From: Mesorhizobium sp. M4B.F.Ca.ET.058.02.1.1
GTDB lineage: Bacteria > Pseudomonadota > Alphaproteobacteria > Rhizobiales > Rhizobiaceae
Assembly (NCBI RefSeq): GCF_003952505.1
Contig: NZ_CP034450.1
Location: 2,542,001 to 2,606,000, forward strand
Direction of reading: 5' to 3'
DNA length: 64,000 bases
Shown: in pieces, positions 27,655 to 35,666 of the stretch
Layout of the letters: each line of letters opens with the position of its first letter
How positions within the stretch are numbered: the stretch's first letter is position 1
Notes under the pieces: model-generated
Told to the model about the DNA's origin: nothing
Databases searched by the model: none
Seen by the model: the letters and a program-made list of their open reading frames with translations, nothing else
Made by a program: the position numbers and the translations under genes

Positions 27655-29100
27655 TCAGCCGAGGCCGGCCTCCTTGAGCTGGCCGTTGATGCTCTCGGCC
27701 AGCTTGTCGAGGCCCTCGTCGATCGGCACTTCCTTGGCCACCATCTTCTGCAGCGTCGCGGCCCATTCGGTGGTGAGGTCGAAGAACAGCGGCTGCGCCG
27801 TGAACTTGATGCTGGCGCCGGGCGCCGAGGCGTCGAACATCTCGACATAGCCCGGATAGCTCTTGTTCAGCTTCTCACGGAACACCTCGTCCTTCCAGAC
27901 CGACTGCCGGACCGGATTGACGAAGTCCATCTTGGTGGCGCCGAACAGGCAATGGTCGAGCCCGGAAGCCCACTGCAGGAAGTACCAGGTGGCGTCCTTG
28001 TCCTTGGAGAAGTTGGACATCGACAGCGACCAGATCCAGATGTTGGGCGTCGGCGCCTTGGCGGCCGGATTGGCCTTGAAGCCGGCGAAGGCGAGCTGGC
28101 CGGCCATCTTGTTGGTGCCGCCATTCATGAAGTAGCCGAGGATGTCGGCGTCGAAGATCATCGCCGAGGCGCCGGCGCCGAGATCGGTACCGACCTGGTA
28201 CCAGGTGTAGGTCGACCAGTCCTTCGGGCCGCTCTCCTGGATCATCTGCACCCATTGCTTGTGGAAGGCCTTGGATTCGGCGGTGTTCATGGCAGCAGAC
28301 AACTTGCCGTCGGCCGACACGTTGAGGTCCTTCTGGTCGAAATTGGCATAGGCCGACAGGAAGCCCGGATGGATCGTCGCCCAGGAGCGCGAACCGCGCA
28401 CGCCGATGCCATAGACGCCGCCACCGACATCCTTGGTGAGCTTGGCGGCCGCTGCCACCATCTCGTCCATGCTGCCGGGAACCTTGACGCCGGCCTTGTC
28501 GAACATCGCCTTGTTGTAGGTGATGTTGTTCTGCTCGAAGCCCCACGGAATGCACCATTGCTTGGCGTCTTCCGAACCCAGCGCGCCGCCGGGCTTGCCG
28601 TTCCAGGCGCAGGAGTTCTTGACGCCGGGCAGGAAGTCGTCCCAGGCATATTTCGGATTGGTCTTGGCCGGGTCCTTGATCCACTCGTTGAGGTCGGTGA
28701 TCCAGCCGGCCGGGCCATAGGTCCAGGTCATGTAGGCGCCGGTCATGAAGGCGTCGTATTCGGAGGAGCTCGCCGAGAGCGCCGCGGTGACCTTGTCGAA
28801 ATAGACGTCTTCCGGGAACACGTCATAGACGACGTTCATGCCGGTCAGCTGCTTGAAATTGTCGAGGTCGGCGATCATCGCATCGGCATAGGGATGCTTG
28901 TTGAGCAAGAGCTTGATGGTCTTGCCCTTGTGCGCCTGCCAGTCGAAATCGGCGGCGAGCGCGCGGGTCTGGCCCAGATTGAGCAAGACACCGGCGGTGC
29001 TTGCGGCAAGGCCCATGGCGCCCAGTCCCCTGATCAGTCCACGGCGGTCGACTTGTCCACGCAGGAACGCGTCGATCAGGTCTTTTTCTTTCTCATGCAT
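27655..29100 (-). CDS. ABC polyol importer, periplasmic substrate-binding protein
   Basis: A 481-residue SBP_bac_1-family protein. The N-terminus (DRRGLIRGLGAMGLAASTAG, cleaved near ALAAD) looks like a twin-arginine signal peptide; the mature domain opens with KTIKLLLNKHPYADAMIADLDNFKQLTGMNVVYDVFPEDVYF split over the first lobe. ATG 29100 follows GGAGGAGAAGAGGAC. It is the first structural gene after the SorC regulator and the only periplasmic component. By analogy to MptA-type proteins the ligand is probably erythritol, adonitol or another short polyol; sequence alone does not decide. Confidence 0.9.
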   Translation of the reverse strand: MHEKEKDLIDAFLRGQVDRRGLIRGLGAMGLAASTAGVLLNLGQTRALAADFDWQAHKGKTIKLLLNKHPYADAMIADLDNFKQLTGMNVVYDVFPEDVYFDKVTAALSASSSEYDAFMTGAYMTWTYGPAGWITDLNEWIKDPAKTNPKYAWDDFLPGVKNSCAWNGKPGGALGSEDAKQWCIPWGFEQNNITYNKAMFDKAGVKVPGSMDEMVAAAAKLTKDVGGGVYGIGVRGSRSWATIHPGFLSAYANFDQKDLNVSADGKLSAAMNTAESKAFHKQWVQMIQESGPKDWSTYTWYQVGTDLGAGASAMIFDADILGYFMNGGTNKMAGQLAFAGFKANPAAKAPTPNIWIWSLSMSNFSKDKDATWYFLQWASGLDHCLFGATKMDFVNPVRQSVWKDEVFREKLNKSYPGYVEMFDASAPGASIKFTAQPLFFDLTTEWAATLQKMVAKEVPIDEGLDKLAESINGQLKEAGLG

Positions 29101-29145
29101 GTCCTCTTCTCCTCCACAGGGTAGTTTCAACCAAAGCGGTGCCGG

Positions 29146-30120
29146 CTACCCGACCGGCGTCTGTTCCACGAGCGATCGCGCCGTCCGCTCGTCGGTTATC
29201 AGGCCCTTGAGGTAGCGGCCCTCCAGCACTGACTTGATGGCTCGAACCTTCACCTTGCCGCCGGCGACGGCGACGATCCTGCGGTTGGCGATGTCCTCGC
29301 GGGCGAGCGCCAGGGCGCGGCTGGAAACCGTGGTCGCCACTGGCTTGCCGGCCTCGTCGAAGAAATGGCCAAGCAGTTCGCCGACGGCGCCGTTGCGGCG
29401 GGTCTCCTCCATCTCGCCCTTGTCGATCATGCCGGTGGCGACCAGCGAGGCCTCCTGCTCTGCGGTGCCGATGCCGGCCAGCAGCAGGTCGGCGGACCTG
29501 GCGAGATCGAAGACCTCGCTGACGCCCTTCTGGCCGAGCAGCACGGCGCGGTCCTCGACCGTGTTGGCGAACATCGGCACCGGCATGACATAGGCCTCGG
29601 CGCCGGTGCGCTCGGCGAGGCGATGGATCACGTCATGCGGGTTGGCCGAGAATTTGCGCGTCAGGCCGCCGAGCAGCGAGACGAAGCGGATCCCGTCGGC
29701 CGAGATGCGCGGCAGGTATTCGACGCAGGCCGCGAGCGTGCGGCCATGGCCGACGCCAATCAGGGTGCCCTCGCCGCGCTCGATCTCGCGCTTGAGGAAC
29801 TGAGCGCCGGCAATGCCCAGCGCCTTGAGCGGCAGGTCTTCCGGATCGAAGTCCGGCACCACCTCGCAATAGTCGAGACCGTAGCGGCCGGACAGTTCGT
29901 CCTCCAGCGCCACGCATTCGGAGATCTCGCCGTCGATATAGACCTTAACCAGCCCTTCCTGGTTGGCCTTGGTGATGAGGCGATGCGCCTTGAGGCTGGT
30001 CAGGCCGAGCCGCTTGGCGACCTCGGCCTGGGTCAGGCCGCCGGCATAGTGAAGCCAAGCGGCGCGAGCGGCCATGCTGGTCTCATCGTCGCGCAGGAGG
30101 CCGTTGCCGAACCCAACCAT
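29146..30120 (-). CDS. eryD: SorC-family transcriptional regulator (EryD-like)
   Basis: A 324-residue SorC/DeoR-type regulator. The helix-turn-helix is at about 28-50 (LTQAEVAKRLGLTSLKAHRLITKA), followed by a sugar-phosphate-binding domain with GVGHGRTLAACVEYLPR and LGGLTRKFSANPHDVIHRLAE. EryD proteins repress erythritol operons in Brucella and rhizobia. ATG 30120 is preferred (AAAGGGCGGAA upstream); the longer frame to 30165 would include the candidate operator at 30132-30145. It heads the long minus-strand operon, 45 bases before the binding-protein gene. Confidence 0.88.
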   Translation of the reverse strand: MVGFGNGLLRDDETSMAARAAWLHYAGGLTQAEVAKRLGLTSLKAHRLITKANQEGLVKVYIDGEISECVALEDELSGRYGLDYCEVVPDFDPEDLPLKALGIAGAQFLKREIERGEGTLIGVGHGRTLAACVEYLPRISADGIRFVSLLGGLTRKFSANPHDVIHRLAERTGAEAYVMPVPMFANTVEDRAVLLGQKGVSEVFDLARSADLLLAGIGTAEQEASLVATGMIDKGEMEETRRNGAVGELLGHFFDEAGKPVATTVSSRALALAREDIANRRIVAVAGGKVKVRAIKSVLEGRYLKGLITDERTARSLVEQTPVG

Positions 30121-30131
30121 TTCCGCCCTTT

Positions 30132-30145
30132 TGATATTTTTATCA
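30132..30145. promoter_or_regulatory. Candidate EryD operator
   Basis: TGATA-TTTT-TATCA is a perfect inverted repeat in an AT-rich island, 12 bases upstream of the eryD start. It is in the right place for autoregulation of the whole polyol operon. The same divergent region (30121-30323) also contains a CTTCAAC/GTTGAAG hairpin at 30262-30278 in front of the MgtC-like gene. Confidence 0.5.
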
Positions 30146-30323
30146 GTTGCTGCAAAATTTTTCACAAGGCTACACCGGAGTCAAGCGGCGCCTGTCTCAA
30201 AATCGTGCAAGGGGCGCGATAGACGGCGCCAGTGCTCCGGGCCGCCAAGGAACCTTCAGCCCTTCAACGGGGTTGAAGTCGTTGGGAACAAGGAGTGGCG
30301 CGGCGCGCGCGCCTCTTTGAACG

Positions 30324-31049
30324 ATGTTCGAGCCGCTTTGCTGCGATATGCCGCTTCACCCGACCTGGCCCGACCTCGCCGCGCGGCTCGTCTTCACACT
30401 CTTGGCGGGCTTCCTGATCGGTCTGAACAGGGAGGCACGCGGCCATACCGCCGGGCTGCGAACGACAATACTGGTCGGCCTTGCCGCGGCCATCGCCATG
30501 ATCCAGGCCAATATGTTGCTCGACGTGGCCGGCAAGGGCACGGACTCTTTCGTCCGCATGGACGTGCTGCGTTTTCCGTTGGGTGTGCTGACCGGCGTCG
30601 GGTTCATCGGCGGCGGCGCCATCCTGCGGCGCGGCGATCTCGTGACCGGCGTCACCACCGCCGCCACGATGTGGATCATGACCATGATCGGCCTCGCCTT
30701 CGGCGGCGGCCAGTTCGGCCTTGGCGCGATCGCGACGGTGATGACGCTGGTGACGCTGCAGGCGCTGAAATGGGTCGACCTCAGGATCCCGCGCGACCAC
30801 CATGCGATCCTGGCGGTCTCATGGCCGAATGGCTCTCCGCCGGTTCTCAGGGACATGGTCGGTCCGCTCGGCTATGACGCGCGCTTTATCGGCATGGAGC
30901 ATGACGCCGACCGCGACCGGTTCGTCCATTCCTTCAATCTCGCATGGAAGCAACCGGATGCCGTCGAGCCTTCGGTGGAAATCCTGGCCGTGGTCGGCCG
31001 GCACTGCGAGGTCGAGCGCTTCGAGCTGATCAGCGAGAAGGCGGCCTGA
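30324..31049 (+). CDS. MgtC/SapB-family inner-membrane protein
   Basis: A 241-residue protein with an N-terminal MgtC/SapB membrane domain of about four to five helices (LVFTLLAGFLIGLNREARGHTAGLRT, GFIGGGAILRRG, GVTTAATMWIMTMIGLA) and a soluble C-terminal tail of about 90 residues. The RExRG and GGGAI motifs are those of MgtC, a virulence-linked membrane protein associated with growth in low magnesium. The start could be ATG 30324 or 30348; neither has a good ribosome site. It is divergent from eryD and not obviously part of either neighbouring operon. Confidence 0.87.
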   Translation: MFEPLCCDMPLHPTWPDLAARLVFTLLAGFLIGLNREARGHTAGLRTTILVGLAAAIAMIQANMLLDVAGKGTDSFVRMDVLRFPLGVLTGVGFIGGGAILRRGDLVTGVTTAATMWIMTMIGLAFGGGQFGLGAIATVMTLVTLQALKWVDLRIPRDHHAILAVSWPNGSPPVLRDMVGPLGYDARFIGMEHDADRDRFVHSFNLAWKQPDAVEPSVEILAVVGRHCEVERFELISEKAA

Positions 31050-31077
31050 TCCTCGCTGAACGGCCGCAGCGGCAGGC

Positions 31078-32313
31078 TTACTCGCCTGCCTTGAGTGGTT
31101 CGGTGTCGGCTCGGATCAGCTTGATGTCCGCCCCTGCCGCCCAGGCGCCGATGTCTTCCCGACGCAGCGCTGCCGCCATCATATCTGGGAAATGATCGGG
31201 CGTGCAGGCGAAAACCGGAACCCCGAGCGCGGCGACCGATCCAGCCATCGCGGGATCATAGCCGGGACGACCCTGATCGGTGAGCGCCAGCAGCACGACG
31301 ACATTGACGCCCGACCGGACCAGCGCTGCCAGCCGCTTGAGAAGCTCCTGGCCGTTGCCGCCCTCGTAGAGGTCGGTGATCAAAATGAAATGCGCCTTGG
31401 TCGGCCGCTCGATCCGCTCGGCGCAATAGGCGACCGCCTGGTTGATGTCGGTGCCGCCGCCAAGCTGGACGCCGAACAGCACCTCGACCGGATCGCTGAG
31501 CTCCTCCGTCAGGTCGACGATCGCCGTGTCGAAGCAGACCAGCTTGGTGCGCACCACCGGCAGCGAGGCCATCACCGCAGCGAAGATAGAGGCGTAGATG
31601 ACCGAGCTTGCCATCGAGCCGGACTGGTCAACGCACAGCGTCACCTCGTCGAGGTCGACCAGCCGGCGCTGACGCCGCATGAAGCCGACCAGCCTTTCCG
31701 GCACGACCGTCTTGTGGTCGGGCTGATAGTGGCGAAGGTTCGCCGCGATGGTGCGCGGCCAGTCGATGTCGCGCTGCCGTGGCCGGTTGGTGCGCCGCGA
31801 CCGGTCGAGCGCGCCGCGGATCGCCTCGGCGGTCTTTTGCTCGAGGCGCTGCATCAGCTTGGCGACGATGTCGGAGATGATCGAACGGGCGATATCCTTG
31901 GTCTTGTCCGGCATCGCCGAACGCAGCGAGACCAAATCCGCGACGAGATTGACGTCCGCCTCGATCGCCTTGAGGAACTCCGGCTCCATCAGCATCTGCT
32001 TCAGGTTCAGTCGCTCGAAGGCGTCCTTCTGCACGACCTGGACGACCTGCTCGGGAAAGAACGAGCGGATATCACCCATCCATTGCGCGACGCGCGGCGC
32101 CGAGCGGCCGAGCCCGCCGCGCCGTTTGCGCGGATCGCCGGCCGTGTCGCCGCTGTTGTCGCCATAAAGCGCGTCGAGCGCCGCCGAAAGCCGCCGATCC
32201 TCGGCGGAGAGTGCCGACGAGGACGCATCGTCGGCGCCGATCGCCAGCCGCCAGCGGCGTTCCCGCGTTCCTCCCGTCGGCTCGAGGTCCGGCCCGATCG
32301 CATCGTCATCCAT
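31078..32313 (-). CDS. vWA-domain protein of the MoxR/DUF5682/DUF5691/SWIM operon
   Basis: A 411-residue protein with a basic, poorly structured N-terminal third, a helical middle (about 90-210) and a C-terminal von Willebrand factor A domain. The MIDAS is complete: D229-Q-S231-G-S233-M, T288 in GGGTDI and D314 in LITDLYEGG. MoxR-type ATPases characteristically work with such metal-binding vWA partners in protein assembly or remodelling. ATG 32313 lies inside the DUF5682-like gene (8-base overlap), so the two are translationally coupled. It is the last gene of the five-gene operon. Confidence 0.88.
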   Translation of the reverse strand: MDDDAIGPDLEPTGGTRERRWRLAIGADDASSSALSAEDRRLSAALDALYGDNSGDTAGDPRKRRGGLGRSAPRVAQWMGDIRSFFPEQVVQVVQKDAFERLNLKQMLMEPEFLKAIEADVNLVADLVSLRSAMPDKTKDIARSIISDIVAKLMQRLEQKTAEAIRGALDRSRRTNRPRQRDIDWPRTIAANLRHYQPDHKTVVPERLVGFMRRQRRLVDLDEVTLCVDQSGSMASSVIYASIFAAVMASLPVVRTKLVCFDTAIVDLTEELSDPVEVLFGVQLGGGTDINQAVAYCAERIERPTKAHFILITDLYEGGNGQELLKRLAALVRSGVNVVVLLALTDQGRPGYDPAMAGSVAALGVPVFACTPDHFPDMMAAALRREDIGAWAAGADIKLIRADTEPLKAGE

Positions 32314-34564
32314 GGCTGGGCTCCCCTGAAAGCAGCTTGCCGAGGAGACCAAAGTGCCGGCGCCAGGCTTCGCCGCCGTCGGGCGTCGGCGTCAGCCCGG
32401 CGGGCAGGCTCGCTCCTTTGCCGAGCACCGCTTCGATCAAACGCCGGCGCTCCATGCTGTCGAGGTTGGAGAAGACGCGGCGCAGCAAGGGCAGATGCGC
32501 AACGAAGGCCTCTTCGTCGAGTGAGGCAAGCCATGCATCGACGGCGCCGCGCAGACCCTCGTCATAGATCAGTCGCTGACCGGCGCCGCTGAAGAAGCCC
32601 TCGAAGAAAGCGGCAGCGTCGATGACCGGCGTCCCGGGTGACAGGCGCTTTGCCAAAAGGTCGGCCGCGCCCTCTGCGGAGAGCCGTCCGGCCTCGTAGA
32701 GCAGATGGGCCGCGCAACCGGCAACGAGCGCTGTCGATCGCGACGAATCGAGCACGGCCGCGAGGCCGCCGCGCCAGGCATCCACGACATCCTCGCCCGG
32801 CTCCACCAGCCTGATCGCCTCGTCGGCCTTGCGCATCGCGCCGATCAACGCCGCGGCGGCCTGAACGTCGAGATCGCGCGCGGCGTAGGGCAGCGCGATC
32901 GAGCCCTCGACGATTAGCCGCTCCAGTAGGCCCGCAAGGCGCTCCGTCTCGGTCTTGCGCGCTTCGCCGTAGCGGATGATGTCGGCCAGCGGCGGCACCG
33001 AAGCCAGAAGTTCCAGGCATTCGCTGCTGTGTGCCGCTTTTTCCTCCAGCGCGACGAGGCCAGCAGCGGAAGCTTCACTGAGAGCCGCCGTGATGGCGCC
33101 CTGGACCAGCGCGGCCAGGGTGTCGAGTGTCGCGGCGGCGGCGATCATCTGAACCAGGCGGCCGTTGGCGGCCTTCTCGATGGTCGGGCCGTAGACCAGG
33201 TTCTCGACCAGTTGAACGGCATACTCCGGCTGCCAGGCCAGCATCCAGCGCTCGCGAAAGGTGCCGCGGCTGCGCCCGGTGTCGGTCAGCTTGCCCCAGT
33301 TCACGCCAAGCACGTTCAGCCGGTGCAGCAGCGTCGACCGAAACAGCCCGCTCTCGCTGCGCAGGTCGATGGAGAGCTCCCGTTCCAAGGCCTCGGGCTT
33401 CAGCCGCGCCGTCTTCTGGTTGCGCTGCAGGTCATCGATCAGCGGCGCCAGCGGCGTGTCCGGCGGTATCTCGCCGACATCGGCGCCTAGCAGCAATTCG
33501 GCCTCGACCATCTTCCACAGCAGGGCCTCGCCGTTGAACAGCCCTGCGATCGAAGCGTCGCGCAGTTCCTCGAAACCCGGCTTCGGCCGTTCGCGGATGG
33601 CCGCAAGCGCGCGCGCCAGACGTTCCGCCTCGATCAGCGACGCGGTCGAGATCATGTGGCCTTTCGCCCTGAGGACCGAAGCGATCCGCGCCAGCCACAG
33701 GATGGAAGAGTCGCCCTGCGCACGCGTCTGCCACAGATGCTTGCACCAGCCGGGCGCAACGACGCCGGCGCCGTAGCCATAGCCGAGCGCCAGGCGCGGC
33801 CCCGTCCACGGCGCGAAGGTCATCATGGTCTTGCGGCGGGCCATTCCCTTGAGCAGGGCCTGGTCGCTCTTTTGCGTATGCGCCGCCTGCAAGGCCGGCA
33901 CGTGCCAGGCGCCGCAGACGACCGCTAGCGGCCCATCGAACTCCTTGCGCGCGGCTGCGATTTCCAGCCGCATGTGCGCCTCGCGCATCGCCTCGAATTT
34001 GCCGATCACACCCTCGCCGTCGCGCAGCGTCGTCATCGCGTCGGCAATGGCCGCGAAGATCGGCCCCGGCGCGGGATTCTGCTCGATGATATCGGACCAC
34101 CAGCTTTCGCCATCCTCGTAGCCGGCGGCGCGCGCCAGGGTGCCGATCGGATCCTGGATGCGCGTCGCTTCCTCGCCTTGCTCTTCGACAGGTTCCGCTT
34201 CGGCGGTATCGGTGTCGGTCGGACTTTCGGGCGCCTTCTCGGCCAGCCGCGCCGCGGACGGCAGATCGATGAAGCGCAGCGCCGCCTTGTTGGCGACCGC
34301 CCACAACGCCGCCTGATATTCCGGCGAGAATTCGGCGAACGGCCAGAAGCTGGTCGCGGCCGGATCGTCCTCGGGATAGCAGAGCAGCGCCACCGGCGGC
34401 TTCATGTCGGGGCTGGCGAGCAGCGGCAACAGCGGCGACGCATCGACCGGCCCTTCGATCAACACGGCGACAGGCTGCAATTCCTGCAATGCCTTGACCA
34501 GGCTCTCGGCGGAGCCCGGTCCGTGGTGGCGGATGCCGAAATAACTGATGCCGCCCTCAGTCAT
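32306..34564 (-). CDS. DUF5682-family protein with TraB/TIKI-like motifs
   Basis: A 752-residue cytoplasmic protein without signal peptide or membrane segments. The N-terminus begins ISYFGIRHHGPGSAESL; G10-x2-H13, E37 (VLIEGP) and a second G218-x2-H221 (VVCGAWHVPAL) reproduce the spacing of the two GxxH motifs and Glu in TraB/TIKI/EreA-type hydrolases. The rest (about 290-750) is long, helical and unrecognised. I place it in DUF5682 by memory of the operon context and the FGIRHHGPGS motif. The gene starts three bases after the MoxR ATPase gene and overlaps the vWA gene. Its enzymatic activity is unproven. Confidence 0.8.
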   Translation of the reverse strand: MTEGGISYFGIRHHGPGSAESLVKALQELQPVAVLIEGPVDASPLLPLLASPDMKPPVALLCYPEDDPAATSFWPFAEFSPEYQAALWAVANKAALRFIDLPSAARLAEKAPESPTDTDTAEAEPVEEQGEEATRIQDPIGTLARAAGYEDGESWWSDIIEQNPAPGPIFAAIADAMTTLRDGEGVIGKFEAMREAHMRLEIAAARKEFDGPLAVVCGAWHVPALQAAHTQKSDQALLKGMARRKTMMTFAPWTGPRLALGYGYGAGVVAPGWCKHLWQTRAQGDSSILWLARIASVLRAKGHMISTASLIEAERLARALAAIRERPKPGFEELRDASIAGLFNGEALLWKMVEAELLLGADVGEIPPDTPLAPLIDDLQRNQKTARLKPEALERELSIDLRSESGLFRSTLLHRLNVLGVNWGKLTDTGRSRGTFRERWMLAWQPEYAVQLVENLVYGPTIEKAANGRLVQMIAAAATLDTLAALVQGAITAALSEASAAGLVALEEKAAHSSECLELLASVPPLADIIRYGEARKTETERLAGLLERLIVEGSIALPYAARDLDVQAAAALIGAMRKADEAIRLVEPGEDVVDAWRGGLAAVLDSSRSTALVAGCAAHLLYEAGRLSAEGAADLLAKRLSPGTPVIDAAAFFEGFFSGAGQRLIYDEGLRGAVDAWLASLDEEAFVAHLPLLRRVFSNLDSMERRRLIEAVLGKGASLPAGLTPTPDGGEAWRRHFGLLGKLLSGEPSHG

Positions 34565-34567
34565 GGC

Positions 34568-35647
34568 TCAGATGGCCGCGTTGAGCGCCGCGTAGTAGCC
34601 GGCATAGTCCGACCGCTTCTTCAGCACCGTCTCCAGATACTCCTCCAGCACGACCTTGTCCTGAACCGGATCCTTGACGATCGCGCCGACAAGGCTCGGC
34701 GCCAAACCTTCGGCGTGAAACTTGCCGTCGTCGAACCATGCCGCCTGGCTGAGGCCACTGATCACGGTTGCGATCGCCTCGGCGGTGGAGAGCGAGCCAG
34801 ATGGCGTCTTCAGCGTCACCTTGCCGTCGGCCGTCGCGCCGGAGCGCAACTCGCGGAAAATGGTGAGCACGCGGGCGATCTCCTCGCCGACATTCTTCGG
34901 CACTGGCAGGTCCAATCCGCCGGCCATCTCGCCGACGCGCCTGGAAACGATCGAAACCTCTTCCGCCATGTCCCCGGGCAGAGGCAGCACCACGACGTTG
35001 AAGCGGCGCTTCAGAGCCGAGGAGAGTTCGTTGACGCCCTTGTCGCGGTTGTTGGCGGTGGCGATGATGTTGAAGCCGCGCTGGGCGTAGATCGAGGTGT
35101 TGAGCTCCGGCACCGGCATCATCTTTTCCGACAGCACGGTGATCAGCGTGTCCTGCACGTCGGAGCCCATGCGCGTCAGCTCTTCCAGGCGGCAGAGCTT
35201 GCCTTCCTGCATGGCGCGGTACAGCGGCGTCGGCACAAGCGCCTCCTGGCTCGGGCCCTTCGCCAGCAACTGGGCATAGTTCCAGCCGTAGCGGATCTGG
35301 TTCTCGTCGGTTCCGGCGGTGCACTGCACGATCAGCGTGGAATTGCCCATGATGGCGCCGGCGAGATGTTCCGAAACCCAGGATTTCGCCGTTCCCGGCA
35401 CGCCGAGCAAAAGCAGAGCGCGATCGGTCGCGAGCGTGGCCACCGCCGTTTCCATCAATTGCCGGCGGCCGACATATTTCGGCGAAATCACCGTGCCGTC
35501 GTCCGCCTTGCCGCCCATCAGATAGGTAAGCACGGCCTTCGGCGACAGGCTCCAGCCGGCGGGCTTCTGGCGGTCGTCGCCGCGCGCGAGCGCCTGCAGT
35601 TCGGCGGCATAGACCTGCTCGGCCGGAAGGCGGATGGCTGCGTTCAT
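34568..35647 (-). CDS. MoxR-family AAA+ ATPase
   Basis: A 359-residue AAA+ ATPase. Walker A is GVPGTAKS at 82-89; the Walker B position reads LCRLEELTR (E155-E156), so the usual Asp is Glu. Sensor 1 is FNIIATANNRDKG and the arginine-finger region SSALKRRFNVVVLPLP. MoxR proteins act as chaperone-like remodellers with vWA partners. Overlap and spacing with DUF5691-like (19 bases) and DUF5682-like (3 bases) genes place it at the centre of the operon and mark it as the energy-using component. Confidence 0.9.
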   Translation of the reverse strand: MNAAIRLPAEQVYAAELQALARGDDRQKPAGWSLSPKAVLTYLMGGKADDGTVISPKYVGRRQLMETAVATLATDRALLLLGVPGTAKSWVSEHLAGAIMGNSTLIVQCTAGTDENQIRYGWNYAQLLAKGPSQEALVPTPLYRAMQEGKLCRLEELTRMGSDVQDTLITVLSEKMMPVPELNTSIYAQRGFNIIATANNRDKGVNELSSALKRRFNVVVLPLPGDMAEEVSIVSRRVGEMAGGLDLPVPKNVGEEIARVLTIFRELRSGATADGKVTLKTPSGSLSTAEAIATVISGLSQAAWFDDGKFHAEGLAPSLVGAIVKDPVQDKVVLEEYLETVLKKRSDYAGYYAALNAAI

Positions 35648-35666
35648 GCGATCATCTCCGGGTTGA

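Noticed and set aside
31078..35647. MoxR plus vWA as CoxD/CoxE maturation factors for the molybdenum hydroxylase at 54-57 kb
   Set aside because: They are 19 kb away and embedded with SWIM, DUF5691 and DUF5682 genes, which do not belong to Cox, CbbQO or chelatase modules.
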